From Crossiella equi (GTDB lineage: Bacteria; Actinomycetota; Actinomycetes; Mycobacteriales; Pseudonocardiaceae): a stretch of 64,000 nt of DNA. The stretch spans positions 6,743,786-6,807,785 of the forward strand of contig NZ_JAGIOO010000001.1 of NCBI RefSeq assembly GCF_017876755.1, written 5' to 3'. Positions 10,674 through 21,099 of the stretch are shown here, one piece after another. Under the pieces are notes generated by a model. That model ran no database searches. It was not told the DNA's origin and saw nothing but the letters and a program-made list of their open reading frames with translations. Position 1 is the stretch's first letter, and each line of letters begins with the position of its first letter. Made by a program: the position numbers and the translations under genes.

Positions 10674-11396
10674 TCACGGCAGCCAGCCCTCGGTCAGCTC
10701 GGCGACGGCGTGCGCGGCGTGCACGGTGTCCTTGGCCAGCACGCTCACCAGCGCCGCGTCCTCGGCCAGCAGGTGCACCGCGCCCCCGGGGCGGGTCCGG
10801 GCCACCGGCCGCAGCCCGGGCGCCACCACCAGCACCGTGCTCAGCACGCTGGCCCGGCCGAGCAGGGCGGGGGAGCGGTAGTCGGCCTCGGCCAGCAGCG
10901 AGGTGGTGGTGCACAGCAGCGGCCGCCCGCCCCGGGTGACCCGCCAGTGCTGGCGGGCCCGGCCCGGGACCTCGCCGTGGCGGCCGAGCACGGTGGTCTC
11001 CTGCCAGTGCGTGCTCGCGGCCGGTGCCAGGTCCAGCGTGGTGGCGGCGTGCAGCACGGCGCCCCGGACCAGCACGGTGGGCTCCAGGGCCACGGCCAGG
11101 TGCCCCTCGACGCTGGCCCGGGTGTGCGTGGTGGCCGGGTCGCCGTCCCGGCCGGGCTGCACGAGCTGCGCGCTGGTGGAGCGCAGCCGCAGGGCCGCGC
11201 CGCCGCCCACGGTGACCGCGAGCTCCAGGTGGTCCCCGCCCAGGGGACCGGCCGCCGAGCCCACCAGGCAGACCTCCGCACCCGGCCCGGGCGCGCGGAC
11301 GCGGCGCAGCGTCAGCGGGGGCTGGGAGCGGGTGGCGGTGAGCACCGTGCGGCCGTCCCCCGCGGCCTGCGCGGTGAGCGTGGCGTGGGCGTGCAT
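10674..11396 (-). CDS. ureD: Urease accessory protein UreD
   Basis: 240 residues, similar in pattern to actinobacterial UreD/UreH, which docks on apo-urease together with UreF and UreG during nickel insertion. Recognisable segments include LRLRSTSAQLVQPG and the paired LGRHGEVPGRARQHWRV. The sequence is divergent, as UreD usually is, but its position at the 3' end of a urease operon is decisive. The ATG start overlaps the ureG stop by one base (TGATG). It is the last gene of the operon. Confidence 0.88.
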   Translation of the reverse strand: MHAHATLTAQAAGDGRTVLTATRSQPPLTLRRVRAPGPGAEVCLVGSAAGPLGGDHLELAVTVGGGAALRLRSTSAQLVQPGRDGDPATTHTRASVEGHLAVALEPTVLVRGAVLHAATTLDLAPAASTHWQETTVLGRHGEVPGRARQHWRVTRGGRPLLCTTTSLLAEADYRSPALLGRASVLSTVLVVAPGLRPVARTRPGGAVHLLAEDAALVSVLAKDTVHAAHAVAELTEGWLP

Positions 11397-12085
11397 CAGT
11401 GCGCGTGCGTGTGCGACAGCTCGGCCAGCACCCCGTGCACCCAGGCGGCGACCCCGGAGGCGGCCGGGTCCTCGCGCAGTGAGCTGAACAGCACCGGCAG
11501 CTCGCCCCGGATGGCGGCCGCGTCGCGGGCCATCACGTCCAGGTCCGCGCCGACCAGCGGGGCCAGGTCGGTCTTGTTGACCACCAGCAGGTCGGCCAGG
11601 GTGACGCCGGGGCCGCCCTTGCGCGGCACCTTGTCCCCACCCGCCACGTCCACCACGAAGATCTGCCGGTCCACCAGGCCCTTGCTGAAGGTGGCGGTGA
11701 GGTTGTCGCCGCCGCTCTCCACCAGCACCAGGTCGAACGCCCCGTGCCGGGCCTCCAGGTCCTCGATGGCGTCCAGGTTGGCGGTGATGTCGTCGCGGAT
11801 CGCGGTGTGCGGGCAGCAGCCGGTCTTGACCGCGCCGATCCGGTCGTCGGGCAGGATCGCGTTGCGGCGCAGGAACTCCGCGTCCTCGGTGGTGTAGATG
11901 TCGTTGGTCACCACGGCCAGCCGCAGGTCCTCGCGCAGCGTGCGGCACAGCGCGGCGACCAGGGCGGTCTTGCCCGAGCCGACCGGGCCGCCGATGCCGA
12001 TGCGCGGGCTCGCGCCGAGGCGGTGCAGGTGCGCGTGCGGGTCCGGGCCGTCGTCGTGCGGGCCGTCGCCGTGGTAGGCGCCCAT
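11396..12085 (-). CDS. ureG: Urease accessory GTPase UreG
   Basis: 229 residues. UreG is the nickel-carrying SIMIBI-class GTPase that drives urease activation. The P-loop is GPVGSGKT (residues 33-40), the nickel-binding Cys-Pro-His is at 91-93, and the NKTD guanine-specificity motif is in the C-terminal third. The first 21 residues hold five histidines. No ureE gene, coding for the dedicated nickel donor, exists in this operon, so the histidine-rich N-terminus may serve nickel binding; that is inference from similar histidine-rich UreG proteins. The gene is tightly packed between ureF (11-bp gap) and ureD. Confidence 0.96.
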   Translation of the reverse strand: MGAYHGDGPHDDGPDPHAHLHRLGASPRIGIGGPVGSGKTALVAALCRTLREDLRLAVVTNDIYTTEDAEFLRRNAILPDDRIGAVKTGCCPHTAIRDDITANLDAIEDLEARHGAFDLVLVESGGDNLTATFSKGLVDRQIFVVDVAGGDKVPRKGGPGVTLADLLVVNKTDLAPLVGADLDVMARDAAAIRGELPVLFSSLREDPAASGVAAWVHGVLAELSHTHAH

Positions 12086-12096
12086 GGTGGCTCCTT

Positions 12097-12774
12097 TCAG
12101 GACACGAACAGCGTGTCGGGGAGGGTGGGGTGGGTGTCGGCGAGGACGTCCAGGGCCGGGGCGCCCTCGGCGGGCAGCTCCGGCCAGGGCAGCGGTACCG
12201 CCGCCTCGGCCGCGATCTCGTCCACTGTGGACGACAGGTCGTTGAGCACGTGCTGCACCGCGAACGGGTCCAGGGCCAGCAGCCGGATGGCCGCCGAGGC
12301 CGGACCGGTGACGGCGTGCAGCGCCAGGGCGGTGGCCACGTCGGCCGGGGTGCCGCCCAGCCGGGTCGCGGCCGCGCCGAAGGCCAGCGGGTGGTGCGGG
12401 CCCGCGGTGGGGGAACCCTTGCGCAGCCCGGTGAGCACCTCGTCCGGGCGCAGCGTGCGCAGCAGCCCTCGGCCCTGCTGGCGTGAGGCCAGCCGCTGCC
12501 CGGCGGCCGGGGTGCGGGCGTCCAGCTCGGCGTCCAGCTCCGCCCAGGACTCCGGTGCCCGCCCGGCGCCGTCCAGGGCGAGCCGGGTGGCCGCCGCGCC
12601 GAAGGCGGCCGCGACCAGCCCGGCCGAGCGCAGCCGTCCGGCCAGGAACCGGTGCAGCGACGGCACGTCCGTCACCGCCCCGGTCCGCGCGGCCGCCTCC
12701 AGGGTGCCCGAGTGCACGTGCCCGCCCGCGGGCAGCCGCGCGTCGGCGAGGAGCAGCAGTCCGGCCGCGACCAT
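12097..12774 (-). CDS. ureF: Urease accessory protein UreF
   Basis: 225 residues. UreF is the all-helical protein that binds the UreD-urease complex and gates UreG GTP hydrolysis. The N-terminal [18 protein letters not shown] is the typical UreF opening, and the C-terminal [17 protein letters not shown] segment is also usual. The ATG overlaps the ureC stop by one base, so translation is coupled. The gene contains one copy of the TCCACWGTGGA palindrome at 12221. Confidence 0.92.
   Translation of the reverse strand: MVAAGLLLLADARLPAGGHVHSGTLEAAARTGAVTDVPSLHRFLAGRLRSAGLVAAAFGAAATRLALDGAGRAPESWAELDAELDARTPAAGQRLASRQQGRGLLRTLRPDEVLTGLRKGSPTAGPHHPLAFGAAATRLGGTPADVATALALHAVTGPASAAIRLLALDPFAVQHVLNDLSSTVDEIAAEAAVPLPWPELPAEGAPALDVLADTHPTLPDTLFVS
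12221..12231. repeat. TCCACWGTGGA palindrome, copy 1
   Basis: TCCACTGTGGA inside ureF, extended to a 13-base palindrome by flanking G and C. It encodes Ser-Thr-Val-Asp. Confidence 0.7.
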
Positions 12775-14495
12775 CAGAACAGGAAGTACCGCTGCGCCAT
12801 GGGCAGCGACTCCGCCGGTTCCGGGGTCACGACCTCGCCGTCGATCCGCACGGTGAAGGTGTCCGGGTCGACCTCGATGCGGGGCAGCGCGGTGTTGTTC
12901 GGCAGGTCCTGTTTGGACAGTGCCCGCGTGTTCCGCACCGGGACGAGCTTCCGCCGGACCTCCAGCCGCTCCGCCAGACCGTCCTCCAACGCCGCCGGGG
13001 CCACGAAGTGCAGCGAGGACTGGGCGGCGGCCACCGGTTCGGCACCCCACATGGGACGGGCGAACACCGGCTGCGGCGTGGGGATCGAGGCGCCGGGGTC
13101 GCCCATCGCGGCCCAGGCGATGAACCCGCCCTTGACCACCACGTGCGGCCGGATGCCGAAGAAGGCGGGCTCCCACAGCACCAGGTCGGCGAGCTTGCCC
13201 GGTTCCACCGAGCCGACCTCGTGGTCCAGGCCGTGCGCGACCGCCGGGCAGATCGTGTACTTGGCGACGTACCGCCGCGCCCGCAGGTTGTCCGCCCCGC
13301 CGTCGCCGGGCAGCGCGCCCCGGCGGGCCTTGTTCACGTGCGCGGTCTGCCAGGTGCGGATGACCGTCTCGCCGATGCGGCCCATGGCCTGGGAGTCGGA
13401 GCTGATGATCGAGATCGCGCCCAGGTCGTGCAGCACGTCCTCGGCGGCCATGGTGGACGGGCGCATCCGCGACTCGGCGAAGGCCAGGTCCTCGGGCAGT
13501 GTCGGGTCCAGGTGGTGGCAGACCATGAGCATGTCCAGGTGCTCGTCCAGGGTGTTCACCGTGAACGGGCGCGTGGGGTTGGTCGAGGAGGGCAGCACCG
13601 AGCGCTCGCCCGCCATCCGGATCACGTCCGGCGCGTGCCCGCCGCCCGCGCCCTCGGTGTGGTAGGCGTGGATGGAGCGGCCCGCGATCGCATCGACCGT
13701 GGACTCCAGGAAGCCCGCCTCGTTGAGCGTGTCGGTGTGGATGGCCACCTGCACCCCGGAGGCGTCGCACACCCGCAGGCAGGCGTCGATCGCGGCCGGG
13801 GTGGTGCCCCAGTCCTCGTGCAGCTTGAACCCGCTGGCCCCGGCGCGCAGCTGCTCCCACAGGGCTTCCTCGCGCACGGTGTTGCCCTTGCCGAGCAGCG
13901 CCACGTTCACCGGGTGGCCGTCGAGGGCGACCAGCATGCGCTCCAGGTGCCAGGCCCCCGGGGTGACCGTGGTGGCGCGGGTGCCGTCGGCCGGGCCGGT
14001 GCCGCCGCCGACGATCGTGGTGATGCCCGCGGCGAGGGCCTCGGGCAGCTGCTGCGGGCAGATCAGGTGCACGTGCGCGTCCACCGCGCCCGCGGTCAGG
14101 ATCATGCCGTTGCCGGAGAGCACCTCGGTGGACGGTCCGATCACCAGGTCGGGGTGCACACCGGTCATGGTGTCCGGGTTGCCCGCCTTGCCCAGGGCCG
14201 TGATCCGGCCGTCCCGCACGCCCACATCGGCCTTGACCACGCCCCAGTGGTCCAGCACGACCGCGCCGGTGATGACCAGGTCCGGGGCGCCCTCGGCGCG
14301 GGTGGCGCCGGACTGGCCCATCGACTCGCGGATGACCTTGCCGCCGCCGAAGACCACCTCCTCGCCCGCCCGGCCGGGGCCGCCGCAGCGGTCCTCGGTG
14401 ACCTCGATGAGCAGGTTCGTGTCGGCCAGGCGCACCCGGTCGCCCGTGGTCGGGCCGTACCTGGCCGCGTACGCCGCCCGGTCCATGGAGCTCAT
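12774..14495 (-). CDS. ureC: Urease alpha subunit (UreC)
   Basis: 573 residues, full length for the catalytic subunit that hydrolyses urea to ammonia and carbamate at a di-nickel centre. Visible ligands are the HxH pair in [10 protein letters not shown] (about residue 137), the lysine of [12 protein letters not shown] (about 222), carbamylated in the family, the histidines of [10 protein letters not shown] and [10 protein letters not shown], and the mobile-flap cysteine and histidine in MVCHHLDP (about 323). All are intact, so the enzyme should be active once nickel is loaded. ATG 14495 overlaps the end of ureB (ATGA); a second ATG lies three codons in. Confidence 0.98.
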   Translation of the reverse strand: MSSMDRAAYAARYGPTTGDRVRLADTNLLIEVTEDRCGGPGRAGEEVVFGGGKVIRESMGQSGATRAEGAPDLVITGAVVLDHWGVVKADVGVRDGRITALGKAGNPDTMTGVHPDLVIGPSTEVLSGNGMILTAGAVDAHVHLICPQQLPEALAAGITTIVGGGTGPADGTRATTVTPGAWHLERMLVALDGHPVNVALLGKGNTVREEALWEQLRAGASGFKLHEDWGTTPAAIDACLRVCDASGVQVAIHTDTLNEAGFLESTVDAIAGRSIHAYHTEGAGGGHAPDVIRMAGERSVLPSSTNPTRPFTVNTLDEHLDMLMVCHHLDPTLPEDLAFAESRMRPSTMAAEDVLHDLGAISIISSDSQAMGRIGETVIRTWQTAHVNKARRGALPGDGGADNLRARRYVAKYTICPAVAHGLDHEVGSVEPGKLADLVLWEPAFFGIRPHVVVKGGFIAWAAMGDPGASIPTPQPVFARPMWGAEPVAAAQSSLHFVAPAALEDGLAERLEVRRKLVPVRNTRALSKQDLPNNTALPRIEVDPDTFTVRIDGEVVTPEPAESLPMAQRYFLF

Positions 14496-14791
14496 TCCGG
14501 CCTCCTCAGGCTCAGTCCCGGCACGACCTGGCGTCCGCCCAGGGGGACCAGGTCGACCTCGCGCACGACACCGGGCTCGAAGCGCACCGAGGTGCCCGCC
14601 GGGATGTCCAGGCGGTGGCCTCGCGCGGCCGCGCGGTCGAACTCCAGGGCCTCGTTGACCTCGGCGAAGTGGTAGTGCGACCCGACCTGTGCGGGCCGGT
14701 CGCCGGTGTTGGCCACCCGCAGCCGCAGCCGGGGCGCACCCTCGTTCAGCTCGATCCGGCCCTCCGCCGGGACGACCTCGCCCGGGATCAC
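14492..14791 (-). CDS. ureB: Urease beta subunit (UreB)
   Basis: 99 residues, normal for the separate beta chain of bacterial urease. It has the typical start [17 protein letters not shown], then [19 protein letters not shown] and GTSVRFEPG. It forms the trimer of (alpha beta gamma) units with UreA and UreC in the cytoplasm. The start is a GTG overlapping the ureA stop by four bases (GTGA), and the stop overlaps ureC. Confidence 0.97.
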   Translation of the reverse strand: MIPGEVVPAEGRIELNEGAPRLRLRVANTGDRPAQVGSHYHFAEVNEALEFDRAAARGHRLDIPAGTSVRFEPGVVREVDLVPLGGRQVVPGLSLRRPE

Positions 14792-15090
14792 GGGATCGGC
14801 TCGTGGATCGTGACGAGCTTGGTGCCGTCCGGGAAGGTGGCCTCGACCTGCACCGAGTGCAGCATCTCCGGCACGCCGTCCAGCACGTCGGCGCGGGTCA
14901 GCACGGACCGCCCGGCCTCCATCAGGTCGGCCACGGTGCGGCCGTCGCGGGCGCCCTCCATGACGAAGGAGCTCAGGACGGCCACCGCCTCCGGGTGGTT
15001 GAGCCGCAGCCCCCGGGCACGGCGCCGCGCCGCGAGGTCGGCGGCCACGTGCACGAGGAGTTTCTCCTGCTCGCGTGGCGAGAGTCGCAT
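14788..15090 (-). CDS. ureA: Urease gamma subunit (UreA)
   Basis: 100 residues matching the urease gamma chain: [20 protein letters not shown], then [20 protein letters not shown] and [18 protein letters not shown]. It is the first gene of the operon ureA-ureB-ureC-ureF-ureG-ureD, in which every junction overlaps or is nearly contiguous. Only 53 bp separate it from the VanZ-like gene upstream, which reads in the same direction. I see no clear NtcA/GlnR-type operator in that short stretch. Confidence 0.97.
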   Translation of the reverse strand: MRLSPREQEKLLVHVAADLAARRRARGLRLNHPEAVAVLSSFVMEGARDGRTVADLMEAGRSVLTRADVLDGVPEMLHSVQVEATFPDGTKLVTIHEPIP

Positions 15091-15143
15091 CCTCGGGAAC
15101 CTAGTTGGCGATCACCCCGGGAGCACCGGTCCGCCGCCTGAGT

Positions 15144-15494
15144 TCACCCGCTGGAAACACGCCACCGCCGCACCAGGTGCCACCCGGCCACCCCGGCGAG
15201 CGCGCCGAGCACGTCCGCGAGCGCGTCCGCCACGCCGCCGGTTCGCCCGATCGGCAGCACGGCCTGGAGAACTTCGGACAACCCCGCCCACACCGCGAGC
15301 CCCACGAGGAGTGGCAGCACCGGGAAGCGCGCGAGGCAGCCGGTGACCGCCAGCAGGAGGAACAGGCTGAAGTGGATCACCTTGTCGGTGCCGGGCGGCG
15401 CGGAGGGCACACCTGACGCGGGCGTGAACAGGATGACAACACTCAGTAGCACAGCGGCGACGAAAGGGACCACCCGAACGTTCGCTTGACCCAT
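15144..15494 (-). CDS. VanZ-like membrane protein
   Basis: 116 residues with about four hydrophobic segments and the VanZ-type motif DKVIHFSLFLLLA near residues 37-49, followed by SEVLQAVLPIGRTGGVADALAD. VanZ-like proteins are small integral membrane proteins; the founding member gives low-level teicoplanin resistance, but most homologues have no known role. Its start lies 85 bp from the divergent pyruvate kinase start. A promoter for the urease operon could lie inside or before this gene. Confidence 0.8.
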   Translation of the reverse strand: MGQANVRVVPFVAAVLLSVVILFTPASGVPSAPPGTDKVIHFSLFLLLAVTGCLARFPVLPLLVGLAVWAGLSEVLQAVLPIGRTGGVADALADVLGALAGVAGWHLVRRWRVSSG

Positions 15495-15579
15495 GGGTCT
15501 TCATCTTGCCGGAACAAGGTGGACAAATTCCCGTATCGGTACCGTGATCGGTACAGGTGTGAGGTTAAGCTCCCAGACC

Positions 15580-17010
<1,431 letters not shown>

Positions 17011-17061
17011 CGGGCGCGGCCGGAGCCACGCACCCGGGCCTTGCGCCATGGGGAGTCCGAC

Positions 17062-18024
17062 GTGACCGAGGCCGCCCGCTTCGCCGCAGCCGACCCGTCC
17101 GGGACCCAGGGGAGCTCACCGGCCCCCCTGGCCCTGGACGGCGTCCCGCACGGCCAGCCGATCCTGGACCGGCTGGTGGCCCTGCTCGACCTCGAACAGA
17201 TCGAGGAGAACATCTTCCGGGGCGTGAGCCCCTCGGTCTCCCCCACCAGGGTCTTCGGCGGCCAGGTGGCGGGCCAGGCCCTGGTGGCGGCCGGACGGAC
17301 CGTCCCGGCCGAACGCCGCGTGCACTCCCTGCACGCCTACTTCATCCGTGGCGGCGACCCGACCATCCCGATCGTCTACGAGGTCGACCGCATCCGCGAC
17401 GGCAAGTCCTTCACCACACGCCGCGTGCTGGCGATCCAGCGTGGCAAGGCGATCTTCTCCCTCTCGGCCTCGTTCCAGAAGCACGAGGAGGGGCTTGAGC
17501 ACACCTCGGACGAGATGCCGCAGGTCCCGGCGCCGGAGACCCTGCCGACGTACGCGGAGCGCACCCAGCCCTACCGGGACAAGCTCCGGGGCTTCGCGAC
17601 GATGCCGCGGCCGATCGACATCCGGTACGTGACGGACCCGCCGTGGGTGTCCCAGGAGCACGGGCTCCGGGAGGCCGCCAACAGCCAGGCCTGGATGCGT
17701 GCCGACGGCAAGCTGCCGGATGACGACCTGCTGCACGTCTGCCTGCTGGCCTACTGCTCGGACCTCACGCTCCTGGACGGTGTCCTGGCCCGGCATGGGC
17801 TGACGTGGGGTTCGGATGGGGTCATCGGGGCGAGCCTGGACCACGCGATGTGGTTCCACCGGCCGTTCCGGGCGGATGAGTGGCTGTTGTACGACTGCGT
17901 GTCGCCCAGTGCCTCGGGGGCGCGGGGGCTGGCCACCGGGAGGTTCTTCTCGGCGGACGGCCGACTCGTGGCCACGGTGGTGCAGGAGGGCTTGATGCGC
18001 CTGGCCACGGAATCGCCGCTGTAG
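17062..18024 (+). CDS. tesB: Acyl-CoA thioesterase II (TesB)
   Basis: 320 residues, a double hot-dog thioesterase that hydrolyses medium- and long-chain acyl-CoA to free fatty acid and CoA. Conserved segments are RVFGGQVAGQALVAAGRTV, VHSLHAYFIRGGDPTIPI, the active-site region GASLDHAMWFHRPFRADEW, and SGARGLATGRFFSADGRLVA. I chose the GTG at 17062 because GGGGAG lies 6 nt before it; a TTG at 17041 is in frame but lacks a ribosome site. The N-terminus has about 30 extra residues compared with E. coli TesB. A very long inverted repeat begins 25 bp after the stop. Confidence 0.93.
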   Translation: MTEAARFAAADPSGTQGSSPAPLALDGVPHGQPILDRLVALLDLEQIEENIFRGVSPSVSPTRVFGGQVAGQALVAAGRTVPAERRVHSLHAYFIRGGDPTIPIVYEVDRIRDGKSFTTRRVLAIQRGKAIFSLSASFQKHEEGLEHTSDEMPQVPAPETLPTYAERTQPYRDKLRGFATMPRPIDIRYVTDPPWVSQEHGLREAANSQAWMRADGKLPDDDLLHVCLLAYCSDLTLLDGVLARHGLTWGSDGVIGASLDHAMWFHRPFRADEWLLYDCVSPSASGARGLATGRFFSADGRLVATVVQEGLMRLATESPL

Positions 18025-18049
18025 AGCGACCCGCCAGGGGTTTTGTTGG

Positions 18050-18186
18050 TTGGCTGCGCAGCAGCCGAAAAGACCCGGTGGAGGGGGTTGTTGGGGTGTT
18101 CTGAGGACCTGGGCGGCATCGCCAGGTCCTCAGAACAGCCCCGCCGCACCCCTCCACTCGCATCCTTTCGGCTGCTCCGCAGCCAA
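18050..18186. repeat. 137-bp imperfect palindrome, probable bidirectional terminator or mobile palindromic element
   Basis: Almost the whole gap between the convergent tesB and DUF2218 genes is one inverted repeat. The core is a perfect 15-bp stem (GTTCTGAGGACCTGG at 18098-18112, complement at 18122-18136) with a 9-nt loop. Outside it the arms continue as TTGGCTGCGNAGCAGCCGAA at both ends, with GTGGAGGGG and GGGG blocks between. The outer GGCTGC...GCAGCC is a small hairpin itself. It is far longer than needed for termination and could be a dispersed repeat family. Confidence 0.75.
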
Positions 18187-18200
18187 AAGTCACACCGCGC

Positions 18201-18491
18201 CTACCGCCACTCGACCACGAGCTCGTCCCGGGTCCCGAAGCGCACGAGGTGGCTGGCCACGACCTGCCGCATCCGCTCCAGGTTCTCCTCCGACTCGGCC
18301 CGCACGACCATCCGCAGCACGCCCTCCTCGGCGGTCAGCTGGCAGGACCCGGCCGAGAAGACCAGATCCCCGCGCTGCTCGTCGAACTCCGCCGACGTGA
18401 TCTTGTGTGCGAAGTGCTTGCACAACTGCGTCAGGTACCGGGACGGCCGCTCGGTGGCAACGGCGGCCTCAGCGGTCAGGACATCGCTCAT
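18201..18491 (-). CDS. DUF2218 family protein
   Basis: 96 residues with the usual DUF2218 pattern: TERPSRYLTQLCKHFAHKI, then FDEQRGDLVF, an acidic middle, and LERMRQVVASHLVRFGTRDEL. Proteins of this family are small and cytoplasmic, and their genes are often found beside iron-siderophore uptake genes; no biochemical function is established. The upstream region shared with the DJ-1/PfpI gene holds an iron-box-like dyad, which fits an iron link. Confidence 0.85.
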   Translation of the reverse strand: MSDVLTAEAAVATERPSRYLTQLCKHFAHKITSAEFDEQRGDLVFSAGSCQLTAEEGVLRMVVRAESEENLERMRQVVASHLVRFGTRDELVVEWR

Positions 18492-18524
18492 GCCGCCCAG
18501 TGTAGTTTAAAACCGAACAACTTG

Positions 18525-18538
18525 TTAGGTGACCCTAA
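18525..18538. promoter_or_regulatory. Candidate iron-box-like dyad (IdeR/DmdR type)
   Basis: TTAGGTGACCCTAA, arms TTAGG/CCTAA, in the divergent gap between DUF2218 and the DJ-1/PfpI gene. It resembles the half sites of the actinobacterial iron-repressor box, but the second half of the 19-bp consensus fits poorly. Confidence 0.35.
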
Positions 18539-18611
18539 GCCTGAACCGTACCCCAGGCCCGCCACGTGACCCCTGGTGACGACCGTCCTCTCCGGATCGA
18601 GGTGAGCCACC

Positions 18612-19424
18612 TTGGGTGACTTCAACGGCTTCCTACCGGCGCCGCGCCCCCGCCTGGACCGCCGCACCCTCCTCCGCTCCGCCACCGCGGCGGCGGGGCT
18701 GCTCACCGCGAACAGCCTGCTCCCGGCCCCGCCCGGGGTCTGGCCGCCGGGGGATGGGGTGCGCATCGCCTTCCTGGGGTTCACCGGGATGACCGTGCTC
18801 GACCTCGTCGGGCCCTGGCAGGTCATCCGCGTCGCCGACGGCAAGGCCCGGATGCACGTCCTGGCCGCCGACCGGGGGGACATCCAGTCCGACTCCGGCA
18901 TGACCATCGGGGCCACCGCGACCCTCGCCGACACCCCCGGGGCCGATGTCATCGTGGTCGCCGGGGCCGCCAACCCGTTCCCCGCGCTGCGCGACCGGCG
19001 CAACGTCGACTGGTTGCGCGAGCACGGGCCCCGGGCCCGCTACCTCGCCTCGGTCTGCACCGGTGCGCTGCTGTTGGCCGAGGCCGGGTTGCTCACCGGG
19101 CGGCCCGCCACCACGCACTGGGCCTTCCGCGACGAGCTGGCCGCCCGGGGGGCGCTCGTGCGCACCGAGCGGGTGGTGCGGGACGGCAGCGTGATCACCT
19201 CCGCCGGGGTGTCGGCGGGGATGGACATGGCGTTGCACCTGTCCGCCTTGTTGTGGGGTGAGCAGTCCGCGCTGTCCGCGCAGACGCTCATCGAGTACGC
19301 GCCCGAGCCGCCGTTCCGGGGCGGGTCGCCGGAGAACCTGCCGCCACGGCTGGAGGAGGAGCTGCGCACCGCGATGCGCGGTCACGTGGCCAAGGCCCGG
19401 GCGGGGGAGGGTCAGGCCCGCTGA
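18612..19424 (+). CDS. Tat-exported DJ-1/PfpI family protein, isonitrile-hydratase-like
   Basis: 270 residues. The N-terminus carries twin arginines R17-R18 before a hydrophobic stretch (RRTLLRSATAAAGLL), a Tat signal. The mature part is a DJ-1/PfpI (GATase1-like) domain: IAFLGFTGMTVLDLVGPWQV (from residue 52), the nucleophile elbow SVCTGALLLAEAGLL with C149, and SAGVSAGMDMALHL. This C-T-G nucleophile pattern and the LDLVGPW aspartate occur in isonitrile hydratase and in AraC/FtrA-type regulators; here there is no DNA-binding domain. An exported isonitrile hydratase would suit the isonitrile synthase 2.9 kb downstream, but that link is inference. The TTG start has GAGGTG 7 nt upstream. Confidence 0.8.
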   Translation: MGDFNGFLPAPRPRLDRRTLLRSATAAAGLLTANSLLPAPPGVWPPGDGVRIAFLGFTGMTVLDLVGPWQVIRVADGKARMHVLAADRGDIQSDSGMTIGATATLADTPGADVIVVAGAANPFPALRDRRNVDWLREHGPRARYLASVCTGALLLAEAGLLTGRPATTHWAFRDELAARGALVRTERVVRDGSVITSAGVSAGMDMALHLSALLWGEQSALSAQTLIEYAPEPPFRGGSPENLPPRLEEELRTAMRGHVAKARAGEGQAR

Positions 19425-19623
19425 GCCACCACCGCCAGGGCCAGGCCGGGCCCCACCGGCTGCCCCGCGGCACCAGCGCGATCAGCGGCAGCGGTAACCC
19501 GGCACCATCCGCCACACGGCGTCATGCCGAAGTCCGCGCCAGCGAGGGCGGGGTGATGTTCACGCTGTTCATCGACAGCATTCCGGCCGCGAACACCAGC
19601 GGCCGGCGGTTGCCGGACAACAC

Positions 19624-20370
19624 TCACGCCACGTGCTTGGCCGACGCACTCGCCGTGCCCGGCTGACCGGGCGAACGCTGGGAGATGTCCCGGACCGGGA
19701 ACAGCCCGCCGTGCGGCAGGGGGAAGTCCTCGTCCTCGGCCAGGGCGCCCGGTGCCGGGGTGCGGGTGGCGCCGGTTCGGGCCAGCAGCACGATCAGCAC
19801 CAGCCCGGCCAGGGCCAGCAGGTGGGTGGCCACGCGGGTCGGGGCCACCCCGCCGCGCAGCAGGTCCAGCACGCTCACCCCGAACAGGACCAGCACGAAC
19901 GTGCCCAGCACCGGCACCAGCCCGGCCACGTGCCGCGCGCGCAGCGCCGCCCAGCCGAAGGCCACGCCCAGGGCCAGGTTCCACGCCGCGCTCTCGTGCG
20001 AGAGGTGCGCCGCGCCCGCGGCCAGCAGCCCGCCGCCGTGGTGGTCCGCACCGCCCGCGGTGCCCAGGAACGCCGACATGGCCACGGTGGCCTGCGCGAT
20101 GCCCAGCAGCCCCAGCGCCCACCGCAGCGCCGCGACCAGCGTCACCCGCCGCCGCGCCACCGGCGCCTGCGCCAGCACCGAGGCGACCAGGTCCGGCCCC
20201 TGCTCGGCCACCCCGGTCCTGGCCAGCCGGGTGATCCGCGCCGCCGCCTCGTACCAGGCAGAACAGTCCACGCAGCCGGTCAGGTGGGCGTCCAGGCGGT
20301 CCTCGGCGCCCGGCGGCAGCTCGCCGTCCAACCGGGCGGAGAGCAGCTCCTGGTAGTTCTCGCAGTCCAC
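19624..20370 (-). CDS. Zinc-finger anti-sigma factor, multi-pass membrane
   Basis: 248 residues. The N-terminus has the ZAS zinc motif C3 ... H29-x3-C33-x2-C36 (HLTGCVDC), which in this family binds the ECF sigma factor. About five hydrophobic segments follow (roughly residues 80-105, 125-145, 150-170 and 175-200), and the C-terminus is polar. Its start is 69 bp from the divergent SigC-like sigma gene, so the two form a sigma/anti-sigma pair, though divergent instead of co-operonic. The membrane part may sense an envelope or redox signal; this is inference. Confidence 0.87.
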   Translation of the reverse strand: MDCENYQELLSARLDGELPPGAEDRLDAHLTGCVDCSAWYEAAARITRLARTGVAEQGPDLVASVLAQAPVARRRVTLVAALRWALGLLGIAQATVAMSAFLGTAGGADHHGGGLLAAGAAHLSHESAAWNLALGVAFGWAALRARHVAGLVPVLGTFVLVLFGVSVLDLLRGGVAPTRVATHLLALAGLVLIVLLARTGATRTPAPGALAEDEDFPLPHGGLFPVRDISQRSPGQPGTASASAKHVA

Positions 20371-20439
20371 GCTCTACAGGTCGGCTGGGCACCCGGTCTG
20401 GTTCCCTCGATTCCATCGATCGTGGTTAGAGTGCTGGCC

Positions 20440-21003
20440 ATGGCCGACGACACGCAGATCACCGAGTGGGCGCTCGCGGCGGGCCGCGGCGACCAGCTAG
20501 CGGCGGCCGCGTTCATCCGGGCCACCCAGCGCGAGGTCTGGCGCTTCCTCACCCACCTGTCCGGGCGCGAGGAGGCCGAGGACCTCACCCAGGAGACGTT
20601 CGTGCGGGCCCTGCGCAGCCTGCCGCGCTTCGCCGGGCGCAGCCAGGCCCGCACCTGGCTGCTGTCCATCGCCCGCCGCGTCGCGGTCGACCACGTGCGC
20701 GCCGCCATGGCCCGCCCGCGCGTCTCCGCCGGGGCCGACTGGCAGGAGACCGCCGAACGCGCCACCGCCGGGCTGCCCGGCCTGGACGAGGGCGTGTCCC
20801 TGCAGCTCGCCGTCCGCTCGCTCGGCCCCGAGCAGCGCGCCGCGTTCGTGCTGACCCAGGTCCTCGGGCTCGGGTACGCAGAGGCCGCGCAGGTGTGCGA
20901 GTGCCCGGTCGGCACCATCCGCTCCCGCGTGGCCCGCGCCCGCCAGGAGCTCGTGCAGGCCCTGGGCGAACACGGCAGGCACCGGCCCGCCGCCAGCGAG
21001 TAA
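20440..21003 (+). CDS. sigC: ECF RNA polymerase sigma factor, SigC-like
   Basis: 187 residues with region 2 (EEAEDLTQETFVRALRSLPRF, about residues 45-70) and region 4 (AEAAQVCECPVGTIRSRVAR near the end). The sequence closely follows the pattern of mycobacterial SigC (ALxAAxG...AFIxATQxxVWRF), a sigma factor linked to copper and metal acquisition in mycobacteria. The ATG at 20440 is preceded by in-frame GTGs but gives the usual length. The anti-sigma gene is divergent, and the P450/isonitrile operon begins 96 bp downstream on the same strand. Control of that operon by this sigma factor is a testable guess. Confidence 0.85.
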   Translation: MADDTQITEWALAAGRGDQLAAAAFIRATQREVWRFLTHLSGREEAEDLTQETFVRALRSLPRFAGRSQARTWLLSIARRVAVDHVRAAMARPRVSAGADWQETAERATAGLPGLDEGVSLQLAVRSLGPEQRAAFVLTQVLGLGYAEAAQVCECPVGTIRSRVARARQELVQALGEHGRHRPAASE

Positions 21004-21021
21004 CGGCCACCGCGCCGGGGT

Positions 21022-21051
21022 GAGTTCGGGCACAGAGGTGCCGGGGAACTC
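21022..21051. terminator. Weak hairpin after sigC
   Basis: Arms GAGTTC/GAACTC and GGCAC/GTGCC with an internal loop, 19 bp after the sigma-factor stop. It may be a terminator or a leader structure of the P450 operon. Confidence 0.35.
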
Positions 21052-21099
21052 GTCACGTCCTCCTTCCGACTCTTGTTGAGTAGGACCGAGGAGGAAGCC

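Noticed and set aside
19425-19623. Small gene between the DJ-1/PfpI gene and the anti-sigma gene
   Set aside because: No frame combines a start with a ribosome site and protein-like composition. It is left as a convergent intergenic region.
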